Position numbers and translations under genes: made by a program. DNA of 64,000 nt. Source: Austwickia sp. (lineage in GTDB: Bacteria > Actinomycetota > Actinomycetes > Actinomycetales > Dermatophilaceae). Numbering within the stretch: the stretch's first letter is position 1; each line of letters starts with the position of its first letter. The notes beneath the pieces are model-generated. The model made no database searches. It worked only from the letters and a program-made list of their open reading frames with translations, and had not been told where the DNA came from. The stretch is from positions 1-64,000 of the forward strand of contig CP064985.1 of the NCBI GenBank assembly GCA_016699675.1. The letters run 5' to 3'. Positions 38,977 to 50,877 of the stretch are shown here, one piece after another.

Positions 38977-41112
38977 TCACCGCAGCTCGGTCGCTCCCAG
39001 CGCCGTCAGCAGGAAGGCCGCCTCGAACGCGTATTGCTCCCAGGCGTCGTACCGCCCGCTCTTGCCGCCGTGCCCCGCCACCATCTCGGTGCGCAGCAGG
39101 ATCGGCCGCGCCTCCTGGTCCTGGGTCGCCACGGCGCGCAGCCGTGCCACCCATTTCGCCGGCTCGGCCACCAGCACGCGGGTGTCGTTGAGGCTGGTCG
39201 TCGCGAGGATGGTGGGGTAGGCGACGGGCTGGATGTTCTCGTACGGCGTGTAGGACCGCATGCAGGCGTACGCCGCGGCGTCGTGCAGCGGGTCGCCCCA
39301 CTCCTCCCACTCGGCCACCGTCAGCGGCAGCGACTCGTCCAACATCGAGGTCAGCGCGTCCACGAAAGGCACGTCCGCGTGGGCCGCGACGAACAGCTCC
39401 GGCGCCAGGTTCAGCGTGGCCCCCACCGTCAGGCCGCCCGCGGAGCCGCCCTGGATGGCCAGCCGGTCCGGCGCGCACCAGCCCCGCTCGTGCAGGTGCC
39501 GCGCGCAGGCCACCATGTCCGTGAACGTGGTCGGCTTGGCGGCCAGCTTGCCCGCGTCGTACCAGGCCCGCCCCAGCTCCCCGCCACCGCGCACGTGCGC
39601 CACGGCGAAGACCACCCCGCGGTCCAGCAGCGAGAGCCGGAAGATGGAGAACCAGGGGTCCATGCTGGCCTCGTACGCGCCGTAGCCGTAGAGGATCACC
39701 GGCGCCGTCCCGTCCGGCTCGACCCCGGCCCGGTGCACAAGAGAGAGCGGCACCGCCACCCCGTCCGCAGCCCGCACCCACTCGCGGCGCTGCACGTACG
39801 CCGTCGCGTCGTACCCGCCCAGCACCTCCTGCCGCTTCAGCACCGTCCACGCGTCGGTGGCCACGTCGACCTCGGCCAGCGTCTTGGGCGTCACGAACGA
39901 CTCGTGCAGCACCCGCACCGTGCCCGCCGACCACTCCGGATTCGACTCCGTGCCGATCGCGAACAGCTCCTCGTCCGGCACCAGCGGCGTCGGCTCGCCC
40001 AACCCGGGCAGGCCCGGCCCGGTGCGGCGGGCGAGGCGCAGCCGCGGCAGCCCACCCTCCCGCAGGGTCACGACGACGTGCCCGGCGAAGGCCTCCACCC
40101 CGAGATAGCGCACCCCGTCGGCCGGGGCCAGCCACGGCAGCCAGTCCTCGCGCGGTATGCCCGGCGCCGGCGCCCAGCTGACCTCGAAGTCGGGCGAGGC
40201 GGCGTTGTGCGTCACCAGCAGGCCGTCGCCCGCCGGCTCCACGTCGTACTCCCACCCGCTCACCCGGCCCGCCACCGAGACCAGCACTGGACCCTCCGCC
40301 GCCGTCGCCTCCAGCGACCCCAGCCAGCACTCGCTCGTCGTCTTCGAGCCCGCCGCGACGACGAGCCAGCGGTCGTCCCGCGAGCTGCCGATCCCCAGCC
40401 AGAACCGCTCGTCGTCCTCCTGCAGCAGCAGCGTGTCCGTCGCCGGATCGGCGCCGATCTCGTGGCGCCACACCTGGTACGGACGCCAGGCCTCGTCCAC
40501 CCGGGTGTAGACGACGTACGTCGAGTCGGCGGACCACACCAGGCCGTAACCGACCCCGCGCAGGCCCTCGTCGACCACCTGACCATCGGCGATGCGGCGG
40601 ACCACCACGTCGAACCGTTCGTCGCCCTCGCGGTCCACCGCGAAGGCCACCAGCTCGCCGTCGCTGCTCACCTCGCAGGCCCCAAGCGCGAAGTAGTCCC
40701 CACCGCGCGCCTCGACGTCACCGTCGACAAGCACCTGCTCGCCGGGCCAGGGCTGCCCCGGCTCCGGCGCCGGCCGCGGCTGCCCCGGCTCGACCCGTAC
40801 CCGGCACTCCGCGGCGTACTGCTTGCCCTCCTGGGTGCGCGAGTAGTACCACCAGCCGCGGTAGGCGACCGGCACGGACAGGTCAGTCTCCTTCGTGCGC
40901 GCCTTGATCTCGCCGACGATCGCCCGTCGCAGCTCCTCCTGATCCGCAGTGACCGCCGCGCAGTAGGCGTTCTCGGCCTCGAGATGGGCCACCACCTCGG
41001 GATCCACGCGATTGCCGGATTTGGCTGCGAGCCATGCATACTCATCGATGGTGCGATCGCCGTGGAGGCAACGCTCGTGGGGGCGAGCGGCGATCTTCGG
41101 GGGCGTCGGCAT
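38977..41112 (-). CDS. ptrB: Oligopeptidase B (prolyl-oligopeptidase family)
   Basis: A cytoplasmic serine peptidase that cuts peptides after basic residues. The 711 residues comprise a seven-bladed beta-propeller (~70-410) and an alpha/beta-hydrolase domain with the nucleophile in QGGSAGGLTVG and the catalytic His in VAGHGGKSGRYD near the C-terminus. N-terminal RTIDEYAWL matches the family entry segment. The length is normal. The ATG has a TAGCCT -10 six bases upstream. Confidence 0.95.
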   Translation of the reverse strand: MPTPPKIAARPHERCLHGDRTIDEYAWLAAKSGNRVDPEVVAHLEAENAYCAAVTADQEELRRAIVGEIKARTKETDLSVPVAYRGWWYYSRTQEGKQYAAECRVRVEPGQPRPAPEPGQPWPGEQVLVDGDVEARGGDYFALGACEVSSDGELVAFAVDREGDERFDVVVRRIADGQVVDEGLRGVGYGLVWSADSTYVVYTRVDEAWRPYQVWRHEIGADPATDTLLLQEDDERFWLGIGSSRDDRWLVVAAGSKTTSECWLGSLEATAAEGPVLVSVAGRVSGWEYDVEPAGDGLLVTHNAASPDFEVSWAPAPGIPREDWLPWLAPADGVRYLGVEAFAGHVVVTLREGGLPRLRLARRTGPGLPGLGEPTPLVPDEELFAIGTESNPEWSAGTVRVLHESFVTPKTLAEVDVATDAWTVLKRQEVLGGYDATAYVQRREWVRAADGVAVPLSLVHRAGVEPDGTAPVILYGYGAYEASMDPWFSIFRLSLLDRGVVFAVAHVRGGGELGRAWYDAGKLAAKPTTFTDMVACARHLHERGWCAPDRLAIQGGSAGGLTVGATLNLAPELFVAAHADVPFVDALTSMLDESLPLTVAEWEEWGDPLHDAAAYACMRSYTPYENIQPVAYPTILATTSLNDTRVLVAEPAKWVARLRAVATQDQEARPILLRTEMVAGHGGKSGRYDAWEQYAFEAAFLLTALGATELR

Positions 41113-41118
41113 GCCAGC

Positions 41119-41124
41119 AGGCTA
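41119..41124 (-). promoter_or_regulatory. ptrB -10 element, leaderless arrangement
   Basis: TAGCCT on the minus strand ends 6 bases before the ATG at 41112. No Shine-Dalgarno intervenes. Confidence 0.45.
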
Positions 41125-41208
41125 CGACGGGCCGCGTCCATGCCCGCACGGGCGTGCCGGTCTCGGTCGGCCCGCCGGGCGGCTCAGCCTGAACGAGGAA
41201 GGTCGCCC

Positions 41209-42900
<1,692 letters not shown>

Positions 42901-42958
42901 GCGGACTCCGGGTCCGTACCGGGTGCCCGTCACGGCTCGGCCAGGCACGCCGGACTAC

Positions 42959-43372
42959 TCAGTGCGCGGGGGCGGACCAGACCCGCAGGGGCACGTGCCG
43001 CGCCGCATGGCGGAAGTCCCGGTCCGTGGTGAGGAGCGTCAGGCCTCGACCGAGGCACAGCTGAGCTATCAGCGCGTCGATCGTGCCGATCTGGACCCCG
43101 GCGCGGCGGCAGGTGTTGCGCAGCTCCGCCGCACCCACATGGTCCGCGCGATCGGGCGAGATGAGGGTCAACGCCGCAAACCGGTCGGCGATCTGCTCAC
43201 GGACTCGCGCTGGCACGGCGCCCTGCAGGACCTCCTGCAGGATCAGGCCTGTCGTCGCGACAAGGTCTCCGCCAGCGAGCGCCCTCCTGAGTTCCTCCAC
43301 TTCGGGCGCGGTCGAAGCCTCGTCCCGCCGCAGCGCCAGCGACCACACGCTCGTGTCGACCAAGAGCGTCAC
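42959..43372 (-). CDS. vapC: VapC-family PIN-domain toxin
   Basis: A 137-residue PIN ribonuclease, probably acting on structured RNA. The acidic residues are present in LLVDTSVWSLALRRD, TGLILQEVLQG, IGTIDALIAQ and LLTTDRDF. It overlaps the antitoxin stop by 4 bases (ATGA), the usual toxin-antitoxin arrangement. The gene ends 58 bases from the convergent acyl-reductase gene. Confidence 0.93.
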   Translation of the reverse strand: MTLLVDTSVWSLALRRDEASTAPEVEELRRALAGGDLVATTGLILQEVLQGAVPARVREQIADRFAALTLISPDRADHVGAAELRNTCRRAGVQIGTIDALIAQLCLGRGLTLLTTDRDFRHAARHVPLRVWSAPAH

Positions 43373-43566
43373 CGGGACCGCTCGGCCTTGTAGTCGTAAC
43401 TCTCATCCCAGTCCACCGTCCCGAGCAGTGCGAGGAGCTTGGTCTGCTCGCGACGCGCGATGTACTCCTCCAGGGCCCGGGTCACCGTCGCCTTCTTGGT
43501 GCGCTCGCCACCGACGGCGAGCGCGCGGTCGAGCAAGGCGGGGTCGATGGCGAGATTGGTGGCCAT
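43369..43566 (-). CDS. vapB: VapB-family antitoxin
   Basis: A 65-residue protein with an N-terminal VapB DNA-binding strand-helix region (NLAIDPALLDRALAVGG, VTRALEEYIARREQTK) and a C-terminal toxin-binding segment with aromatic/acidic VDWDESYDY. Located upstream of the toxin it neutralises. The ATG has a TAGAGT -10 six bases upstream and no Shine-Dalgarno. Confidence 0.9.
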   Translation of the reverse strand: MATNLAIDPALLDRALAVGGERTKKATVTRALEEYIARREQTKLLALLGTVDWDESYDYKAERSR

Positions 43567-43572
43567 GCGCCT

Positions 43573-43597
43573 ACTCTACACATCCGCCCACACATCC
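43573..43597 (-). promoter_or_regulatory. vapBC promoter with direct repeats
   Basis: TAGAGT (43573-43578, minus strand) sits 6 bases before the ATG. Immediately upstream GGATGTGT occurs twice (43578-43585 and 43590-43597, 12-base period). These repeats are candidates for VapB binding, which usually represses such operons. Confidence 0.5.
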
Positions 43598-43730
43598 GGG
43601 TGTGTGACTTGGCCACGGCCTGCGACGGGGTGGACAACCGCTTCCGGTACGTCGTGTTCGGCTACACCCATGACGCACGGCTGGAGGGAGGGCAAGGGGG
43701 CCGGGCAGGGTGGTCTGCGGCGCAGGGTGG

Positions 43731-46700
43731 CTAGTGCACGCCCAGGCAGGACGGACCCAGCAGGGCCTTCAGGTCGCCGAACAGCTCCGGGCTCGCGGTG
43801 ACGCGCAGCGACTCGTCGAGGCGCATCAGCACGCTGCGGCCCGGCTGGGTGAGCTTGACCTGCACCTCGGTCACCCCCGGGTGCTCGGCGAGGACGTCCT
43901 TGAGTCGCTCGGCCAGGCCTTGGGTGGCCCGGGCCAGCGGCAGCGACAGCACGACCGGCCCCCGCGGTCCCTCCTTGATGTCGGGCAGCGTGAAGTCCTG
44001 GACGTAGAGGCTCGTGGCGTCGTCGCGTCGGTTGACCCGGCCCCGCACCGTGCAGACCACGTCGGTCGACAGCATGGTGCTGACGGTCACGTAGGTCTTC
44101 GGGAAGAACAGGCACTCCACGGCGCCCTCCAGGTCCTCCACCGTGACGATCGCCCACAGCTCGCCGTTCTTGGTCCGCTTCAGCTGCAGGCCGGTGATCA
44201 GCCCGGCGATGGTCACGGTCGCCCCGTCGCCGCGGCCGCCCTCCTCGACCGGGACGTTGAGCGCGGAGATCGAGCAGTCGGCGTGCTGGGCGAGGACGTG
44301 TTCGATGCCGAACAGCGGGTGGTCGCTGACGTAGAGACCGAGCATCTCCCGCTCGAACGCCAGCTCGGTGGCCTTGTCCCACTCCACGTCCGGGACCGGC
44401 GGCAGCCCGGACATGGCGTCCATCACCCCGACGCCACACCCGGCCTCGTCGTCATCGCCGAAGCCGAAGCTGGCGAAGAGGCTGTCCTGCCCGATCGCCT
44501 CCTTGCGCTTGACGTCGACCAGCGCGTCGACGTACTGCTCGTGGATCCGCACCAGCCCGTGCCGCGGATGCCCGAGGGCGTCGAACGCGCCCGCCTTGAT
44601 CAGCGACTCGATCGTGCGCTTGTTGCACACGACGGCGGGGACCTTGTTGAGGAAGTCCGCGAAGCTGGTGAACTCCCCCTTCTCCGCCCGGGTGCGCACG
44701 ATCGCCTCGACGACGTTGGCCCCCACGTTGCGGACGGCCTGGAGCCCGAACCGGATGTCCTCGCCGACCGCGGCGAAGAACCCGATGGACGAGTTCACGT
44801 CCGGGGGCAGCACCTTGATGCCCATCCGACGGCATTCGCCGAGATAGAGGGCGGACTTGTCCTTGTCGTCGCCCACGCTCGTGAGCAGGGCGGCCATGTA
44901 TTCGGCCGGGTAATTCGCCTTCAGATAGGCGGTCCAATAGGAGACGAGGCCGTACGCCGCGGTGTGCGCCTTGTTGAACGCGTAGTCCGAGAACGGGACC
45001 AGAATGTCCCACAGGGTCTTGATCGCCTGCTTCGAATAGCCGTTCTCCAGCATTCCCCGCTCGAACGGGACGAACTCGGCGTCGAGCACCTCCTTCTTCT
45101 TCTTCCCCATCGCCCGCCGCAGCATGTCGGCCTTGCCGAGGCTGTAGCCCGCGAGCTTCTGGGCGATCTGCTGGACCTGCTCCTGATAGATGATCAGCCC
45201 CTGCGTCATCGACAGGATCTCGGCCAGCGGCTCGGCCAGCTCGGGGTGGATCGGCACGATCTCCTGGCGGCCCGTCTTGCGCAGCGCGTAGTTCGTGTGG
45301 CTGTCGGCGCCCATCGGGCCGGGCCGGTAGAGCGCGAGCGCCGCCGAGATGTCCTCGAAGTTGTCCGGCTGCATCAGGCGCAGCAGCGAGCGCATCCCGC
45401 CGCCGTCGAGCTGGAAGACGCCGAGGGTGTCGCCGCGCTGCAACAGCTTGTACGCCGCCTCGTCGGTCATGTCCTTGGACAGGACATCGAGATCGATGTC
45501 CTCGCCCCGGTTGGCCTTCACGTTCGCCAGGGCATCGTCCAGGATGGTGAGGTTGCGCAGCCCGAGGAAGTCCATCTTGACCAGGCCGAGGTTCTCGCAG
45601 CTCGGGTAGTCGAACTGCGTGATGATCTGGCCGTCCTGCTCCCGCTTCATGATCGGGATGACGTCCATCAGCGGCTCACTCGACATGATGACGCCGGCCG
45701 CGTGCACGCCCCACTGCCGCTTCAGGCCCTCCAGCCCGAGGGCGGTGGCGACCACCTCCTGGGCCACCGGGTCGCTGTCGTGCAGGTCCCGGAAGTCCTG
45801 CGCCTCGGCGTACCGCTTGTGCGCGGGATCGAAGATCCCGGCCAACGGGATGCCCTTGCCCATGATGTCGGGCGGCATCGCCTTCGTGAGCTTCTCGCCC
45901 ACCGCGAACGGATGGCCGAGCACCCGCGCGGAGTCCTTGACGGCCTGCTTGGCCTTGATGGTTCCGTACGTGACGATCTGGGCGACGCGGTCGGCGCCGT
46001 ACTTGTCCGTCACGTACTTGATGACCTCGCCGCGCCGGCGCTCGTCGAAGTCGACGTCGAAGTCCGGCATCGAGGGGCGCTCGGGATTGAGGAAGCGCTC
46101 GAAGATCAGGCCGTGCGGGACCGGATCGAGGTCGGTGATCCGCATCGCGTAGGCGCACATGCTCCCCGCGCCGGAGCCGCGGCCCGGGCCGACCCGGATG
46201 CCGTTGTTCTTGGCCCAGTTGATGAAGTCGGCGACCACGAGGAAGTAGCCGGCGTAGCCCTTGCCGATGATGACCTGCTGCTCGAACTCGGCCTGCTTGC
46301 GGGCGTAGTCGGGGATCCCGGCCGGGAACCGCGCGCAGGCCGCGCTCGACCTCCTTGATGAACCAGCTCGTCTCGTCCTCGCCGTCCGGGCAGGGGAAGC
46401 GCGGCATGTATTTGCCGGTCTCCTCGACGAAGTCGATCTCGCACCGCTCCGCGATGGCCAAGGTGTTGTCGCAGGCCTGCGGGAGTTCGCGCCACAGGTG
46501 GCGCATCTGCTCGGGGCTCTTGAGGTAGAACTCGTCCGCGTCGAACTTGAACCGGTTCGGGTCCATGAGCGTGCTGCCGGACTGCACGCACAGCAGCGCC
46601 GCGTGGGACTTGGCGTCCTCGGCGTTGGTGTAGTGCAGGTCGTTGGTGGCGACCAGGGGCAGCTGCAGCTCCTTCGCCAGGCGCAAGAGGTCGCGCTGGA

Positions 46701-47337
46701 CGGCCCGCTCGATGTCGAGGCCGTGGTCCATGACCTCGCAATAGAAGTTCTCGGCGCCGAAGATGTCGCGAAAATCGCTCGCCGCCTGGAGCGCCTGCTC
46801 GTACTGCCCGAGCCGCAGCCGCGTCTGCACCTCGCCGCTGGGGCAGCCCGTGGTGGCGATGATCCCCTGCCCGTAGGTCTGCAGGAGCGCGCGGTCCATC
46901 CGCGGCTTGAAGTAGTAGCCCTCCAGGCTCGCCAGCGAACACAGCCGAAAGAGGTTGTGCATGCCGGCGTTGTCCTTGGCCCACATCGTCATGTGGGTGT
47001 ACGACCCGGCGCCGGAGACGTCGTCCCGGGTGCCGTCGCCCCACTTGACCCGGGTCTTGTCGGTGCGGTGCGTGCCCGGCGTCAGATAGCCCTCGATGCC
47101 GATGACCGGCTTCACCCCGTATTTGGCGGACTTCTTCCAGAACTCGTACGCCCCGAAGATGAAGCCGTGGTCGGTCGTCGCCAGGGCCGGCATCCCCATC
47201 CTGGCGGCCGCCGCGAACAGGTCGTCGATGCGGGCGGCACCGTCCAGCATCGAGTATTCGGTGTGATTGTGCAGGTGGGCGAAGCCCGTACCGATCAGCG
47301 AGGTGGGGCTGGCGGGGGCGGCTGGCGTGCTCGACAT
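43731..47337 (-). CDS. dnaE: DNA polymerase III alpha subunit, with a frameshift near 46330
   Basis: The replicative polymerase. The N-terminal frame (47337 to about 46340) holds the PHP domain from FAHLHNHTEYSMLDG. The C-terminal frame continues from RFPAGIPDYARKQ to the stop at 43731, with GPGRGSGAGSM, the catalytic PDFDVDFDERRR and the C-terminal OB/tau-binding parts. A CG dinucleotide missing from the CG run at 46330-46336 joins the two frames and gives ~1202 residues, normal for actinobacterial DnaE1. An essential gene should not be broken, so this is probably a sequence error. Start: TAGACT nine bases upstream, no clear Shine-Dalgarno. Confidence 0.93.
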
Positions 47338-47605
47338 GGTCCGCCGAGTCTACGTCGCGCGACCGACAGCGGCCGTCCGCCGCGGAGCCGTCCCAGGACG
47401 TACGGCGTGCCGGCGCGGCGCCCTTCGGCAGGATCCGCGCCGCCCGCCCAATCCTCCCCCCGCGTGACCGCCGGGCCCCGGCGTCCGGGCGACCGCAATG
47501 CGGGGCCTGACCGATTTCCTTGCCGCGGTGTATTTTTCGCGCCGCCCGGGGCTCTGAGAGGTCGTCCCCCCTGTTAACCCTGTACACGACAAAGGATTCC
47601 GCGCC

Positions 47606-48758
47606 ATGCCCAGCCTCCCTCTTCGCCGTACCGCCGCCTCCCGCCTGCTGGCCCTGAGCGCCGCCGGCCTGGTTACCGGGCTCGCTGTCGTCGCCCCGCC
47701 GGCCGCCCAGGCCTGGGCCGGCGAGTGGGCCGTCGCGACCGACCAGTGCGGCAAGAAAGACACCTTCACCATCCACGGCGAGTACTCCGGCAAGATCTAA
47801 GAGACCGTCGCCGACGAGGCCCACATGGTGGCCGAGTACACCACCGAGACCGGCAAGGTCACCTGGCACAACGACGCCTGGAAGGCGGCCAACCCGGACG
47901 CCGCCAACGGCTACCTGCCCGCGTCGGACCCCGGCAACGGCCGGCTCATCGTGGCCGTCCCCGCCGCGGCGTACCACCGGGGGACCGCCCGCATCGAGAC
48001 CCGCAACGACCCCAGCGCGCCGTACCCCTGGTTCGGCGTGCCCGCGGCGACCCTCATCCTCAACGCCACCAACCGGACGTGTTCCTACTCGGAGTACCAC
48101 GTCCACCAGGGCCAGACCAGCAACGCCAGCGGTCGCGGGGACACCCGGATCCGCATCGAGGCGCTGCGGGGCGTCGACTACTACTACGTCGCGGTGCCGG
48201 CCACCCAGCCCTGGCCGACCTCGCGGGCCGGCGGGATCGGCGTCCCGCGGGCGAAGGCCGGGGAGCTCTGGCGGGTCCTCGACCTGCCCGCGCCGAGCAC
48301 GCCCATGCGCGTCACCGTGTTTCCGGTGGCCCGGAACGGCGCCACGCTCGCGGATGCCACGCCCAAGCAGCTGTCCGTCGACGGCCGCAAGCTCGCCCAG
48401 CTCCCCTCCGTGGGCACCGGCGGCGCTCCGCAGGGACGACCGGGAGCGGTGCTCGTCAACCTGGTGGACCGGACCTGGCGCAACGCGCCCGCGTTCGACG
48501 TCTACTGCCGGTTGACCGGGCTGCCGGCGGGGGCGACCTTCACCCCCGGACCCGGCGCTGAAGGGCGACCTGGCGGGCTACCGACGCGCCAAGCTCGAGA
48601 CGATCCCCGGCCCGCAGTTCACGGGCCTGTTCATCCCCTCCCAGGGCGCCCTGACCATGGACTACCGGGTCGTGCTCCATGACGGTTACCGCCCCGCGCC
48701 GGAAACCCGGCCGGAGGACTTCCCGACCAAGGGCACGCTGACTTTCCCCAGGCCCTGA
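47606..48758 (+). pseudogene. Secreted protein gene with an in-frame stop and a frameshift
   Basis: The ATG at 47606 has AAAGGA upstream and encodes a signal peptide (basic start, hydrophobic LLALSAAGLVTGLAVV, cleavage likely after AAQA). An in-frame TAA at 47798-47800 interrupts it; the same frame continues through VAEYTTETGKVTWHNDAW and RIRIEALRGVDYYYVAV. A second change near 48552 (one extra G in CCGGAC) moves the natural ending, PALKGDLAGYRRAKLE..., into another frame with a stop at 48758. Without these lesions the product would be ~383 residues. No recognised domain. Error or genuine decay are both possible. Confidence 0.75.
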
Positions 48759-48776
48759 CCCGGGCGAGCAGGCGGC

Positions 48777-49706
48777 TCAGGCGGACAAGACGTCCAACGC
48801 CCGCTGGAGGTCCTCGGGATAGGTGCTGGTGAACGTCACCCAATCCCCCGAGCCGGGGTGCTCGAAGCCGAGCCCGGTGGCGTGCAGCCACTGCCGGTCC
48901 AGCCCGAGCCGCTTGCTCAGCACCGGGTCGCAGCCGTAGAGCGGGTCCCCGCAACAGGGGTGCCGCACGGCCGCGAAGTGGACGCGAATTTGATGGGTCC
49001 GGCCCGTCTCCAGATGGACCTCCAGCAGGCTCGCGGGACCGAACGCCTCGACCACCTCGTAGTGCGTGACCGCGGGCTTGCCGGACTTCATCACGGCGTA
49101 CTTGTAGTCGTACGCCGGGTGCCGCCCGATCGGTGCGTCGATGGTGCCGACCACCGGATCGGGGAGGCCCTGCACCAGCGCGTGGTAGGTCTTGTCCACG
49201 GTGCGATTGCGGAACGCCCGCTTGAGCATCGTGTAGGCGTATTCGCTCTTGCACACGACCATCAACCCCGACGTGCCCACGTCCAACCGGCTCACGATGC
49301 CGCGGCGCTCGCTCGCGCCGCTGGTCGAGATTCGGTAGCCGGCCGCGGCCAGGCCACCCACGACGGTGGGCCCGGACCAGCCCACGCTGGGGTGCGCGGC
49401 CACGCCGACCGGCTTGTCGACCACGACGATGTGGTCGTCGTCGTGCACGATCCGCATGCCCGGCACGGGCTCGGCGATCACCTCCAGCCCGGGGGGCTGC
49501 CCCGGCTCCGGCAGGCTCACCTCGAGGAGGGCACCCCCGCGCAGGCGGTCCGACTTCGCGACCGAGCGGCCGTCGAGCCGGACCCTCCCGTCCGCTGCCA
49601 GGTCCGCCGCCTTCGTGCGGGACAGGCCGAACAGCCGCGCGAGGGCGGCGTCCACGCGTTCGCCCTCCAGCCCGTCCGGCACGGGCAGCGTGCGCACGTC
49701 AGGCAC
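48777..49706 (-). CDS. rluD: Large-subunit pseudouridine synthase (RluD family)
   Basis: Converts uridine to pseudouridine in 23S rRNA. From GTG 49706 the 309 residues contain an N-terminal S4 domain (~5-65, [21 protein letters not shown]), the catalytic Asp in [16 protein letters not shown] (consensus HRLDxxTSG, with Ser in place of His), and C-terminal [12 protein letters not shown] 49697 is an alternative start. The start overlaps the lspA stop by 8 bases. lspA-rluD is a common actinobacterial pair. Confidence 0.93.
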   Translation of the reverse strand: MPDVRTLPVPDGLEGERVDAALARLFGLSRTKAADLAADGRVRLDGRSVAKSDRLRGGALLEVSLPEPGQPPGLEVIAEPVPGMRIVHDDDHIVVVDKPVGVAAHPSVGWSGPTVVGGLAAAGYRISTSGASERRGIVSRLDVGTSGLMVVCKSEYAYTMLKRAFRNRTVDKTYHALVQGLPDPVVGTIDAPIGRHPAYDYKYAVMKSGKPAVTHYEVVEAFGPASLLEVHLETGRTHQIRVHFAAVRHPCCGDPLYGCDPVLSKRLGLDRQWLHATGLGFEHPGSGDWVTFTSTYPEDLQRALDVLSA

Positions 49707-50334
49707 GCGGGCCGCCGGTCTCGCCCGCCGGTACGTCGGGCGCGGTGGGACGCCGCAGCGACGCGCCGGGCTCGTCGCGGCCGAAGGCGCCGACACCGGC
49801 CATCGTGGCGCCCGCCACCAGCACGGCCGCAGCGACGATCGCCGAGTCGGCGATGTTGAAGATGGGCCAGTGCGGCAGCTCCAGGAAGTCCACGACGTGG
49901 CCCACGCCGAACCCCGGCTCCCGCGTCAGTCGATCGGTGAGATTGCCCAGGGCGCCGCCGAGGGCCAGGCCACCGCCGACGGCCCAGGCCTTTGACCGTA
50001 GGCGGGGGGCCACGGCGAGGATGCCGACGGCTACGGTCGCCTGAATGATCGTGAACACCCAGGTCGCGCTGGTCCCGAACGAGAAGGCGGCGCCCGGGTT
50101 GAAGATCAGGTGCAGCTGCAGGACCTCCCCCAGCCAGGGTTGCCGCACCCCGGGGGTGAGATTCTCCAGGGCCCAGGTCTTGGTGACTCGGTCGAGCGTG
50201 TAGACGAGCACCGCGATCGCCAGGACCCCGAACAGCCAGCTGAGCGAGACGCGGGGGCGCCGCGGGTGGGCCCGCGCCGCGGTGCCGTGATCGGCGTCGC
50301 TAACGTTCAGCGCCGTTCCTGCTTCTGCTTGCAC
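49699..50334 (-). CDS. lspA: Lipoprotein signal peptidase
   Basis: Membrane aspartyl protease that cleaves prolipoprotein signal peptides. Four hydrophobic helices and the two active-site Asp are visible in GNLTDRL and FNIADSAI; the [12 protein letters not shown] motif follows the first helix. The frame is open upstream, so the start is uncertain. GTG 50334 is used here (211 residues); it overlaps the end of the DksA-type gene. The C-terminal ~35 residues are a variable tail. Confidence 0.92.
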   Translation of the reverse strand: MQAEAGTALNVSDADHGTAARAHPRRPRVSLSWLFGVLAIAVLVYTLDRVTKTWALENLTPGVRQPWLGEVLQLHLIFNPGAAFSFGTSATWVFTIIQATVAVGILAVAPRLRSKAWAVGGGLALGGALGNLTDRLTREPGFGVGHVVDFLELPHWPIFNIADSAIVAAAVLVAGATMAGVGAFGRDEPGASLRRPTAPDVPAGETGGPRA

Positions 50335-50765
50335 GAGACGCACAGCGTGGCGCGCGGAAATGCCTGCAGGCGAAGCTTCCCGATGGGCTGCGCGCAGCTC
50401 TCGCACGACCCGTAGGTGTGGTCCACCAGCCGCTCCAGCGCCCGCTCGGTCTGTGCCAGCAGCGTCCGCGAGTTGTTGGTCAGCGTCAGTTCCTGCTCTC
50501 GCTCCAGGACCTTGCCCCCGGTATCTGCCGAGTCGTCCCCCGAGCCCCCGCCGTAGTCCCGCATCAGGTCCTGCAGGTCCATCTCCGACTCGGCCAGGTC
50601 CTGTTCCAGGCGCTCCTTCTCGGCGAAGAGTTCGGTGCGGACCTCATCCAAGTCGGCCGCGGTCCATGGCTCCTCGCCGTCGCGAAGCGGCAGCCACGAC
50701 AGATCGTCGTGCTGCGGCGCGTCCGTCGCCGGTTGCTTGGTCCCGGGCATCACTACCTCGCTCAT
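50307..50765 (-). CDS. DksA/TraR-type zinc-finger protein
   Basis: A 152-residue protein with a coiled-coil region (~40-110, rich in Glu/Leu/Arg) and a C-terminal C4 zinc finger, CESC and CVSC (about residues 120-147). Such proteins bind RNA polymerase through the secondary channel; the actinobacterial versions are less studied than E. coli DksA. ATG 50750, with GAGG five bases before it, is an alternative start. TATCCT at 50802-50807 may be its -10. Confidence 0.85.
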   Translation of the reverse strand: MSEVVMPGTKQPATDAPQHDDLSWLPLRDGEEPWTAADLDEVRTELFAEKERLEQDLAESEMDLQDLMRDYGGGSGDDSADTGGKVLEREQELTLTNNSRTLLAQTERALERLVDHTYGSCESCAQPIGKLRLQAFPRATLCVSCKQKQERR

Positions 50766-50801
50766 CGTTACGCAACTGACCGGTTTCGATCAGTGGAGGA
50801 C

Positions 50802-50807
50802 AGGATA
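50802..50807 (-). promoter_or_regulatory. -10 element of the DksA-type gene
   Basis: TATCCT on the minus strand about 36 bases before the ATG at 50765, giving a short leader. The -35 is unclear. Confidence 0.35.
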
Positions 50808-50877
50808 GACCTTCGGGGCCGCTGGTGCGGACAAGCGTGCAGGTCCTCGCCCCGATCGACGTACCCCTCGGTCGGCC

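Noticed and set aside
43710..46358. Long plus-strand frame antisense to dnaE
   Set aside because: A shadow of the dnaE reading frame in high-GC DNA, with no recognisable domain.
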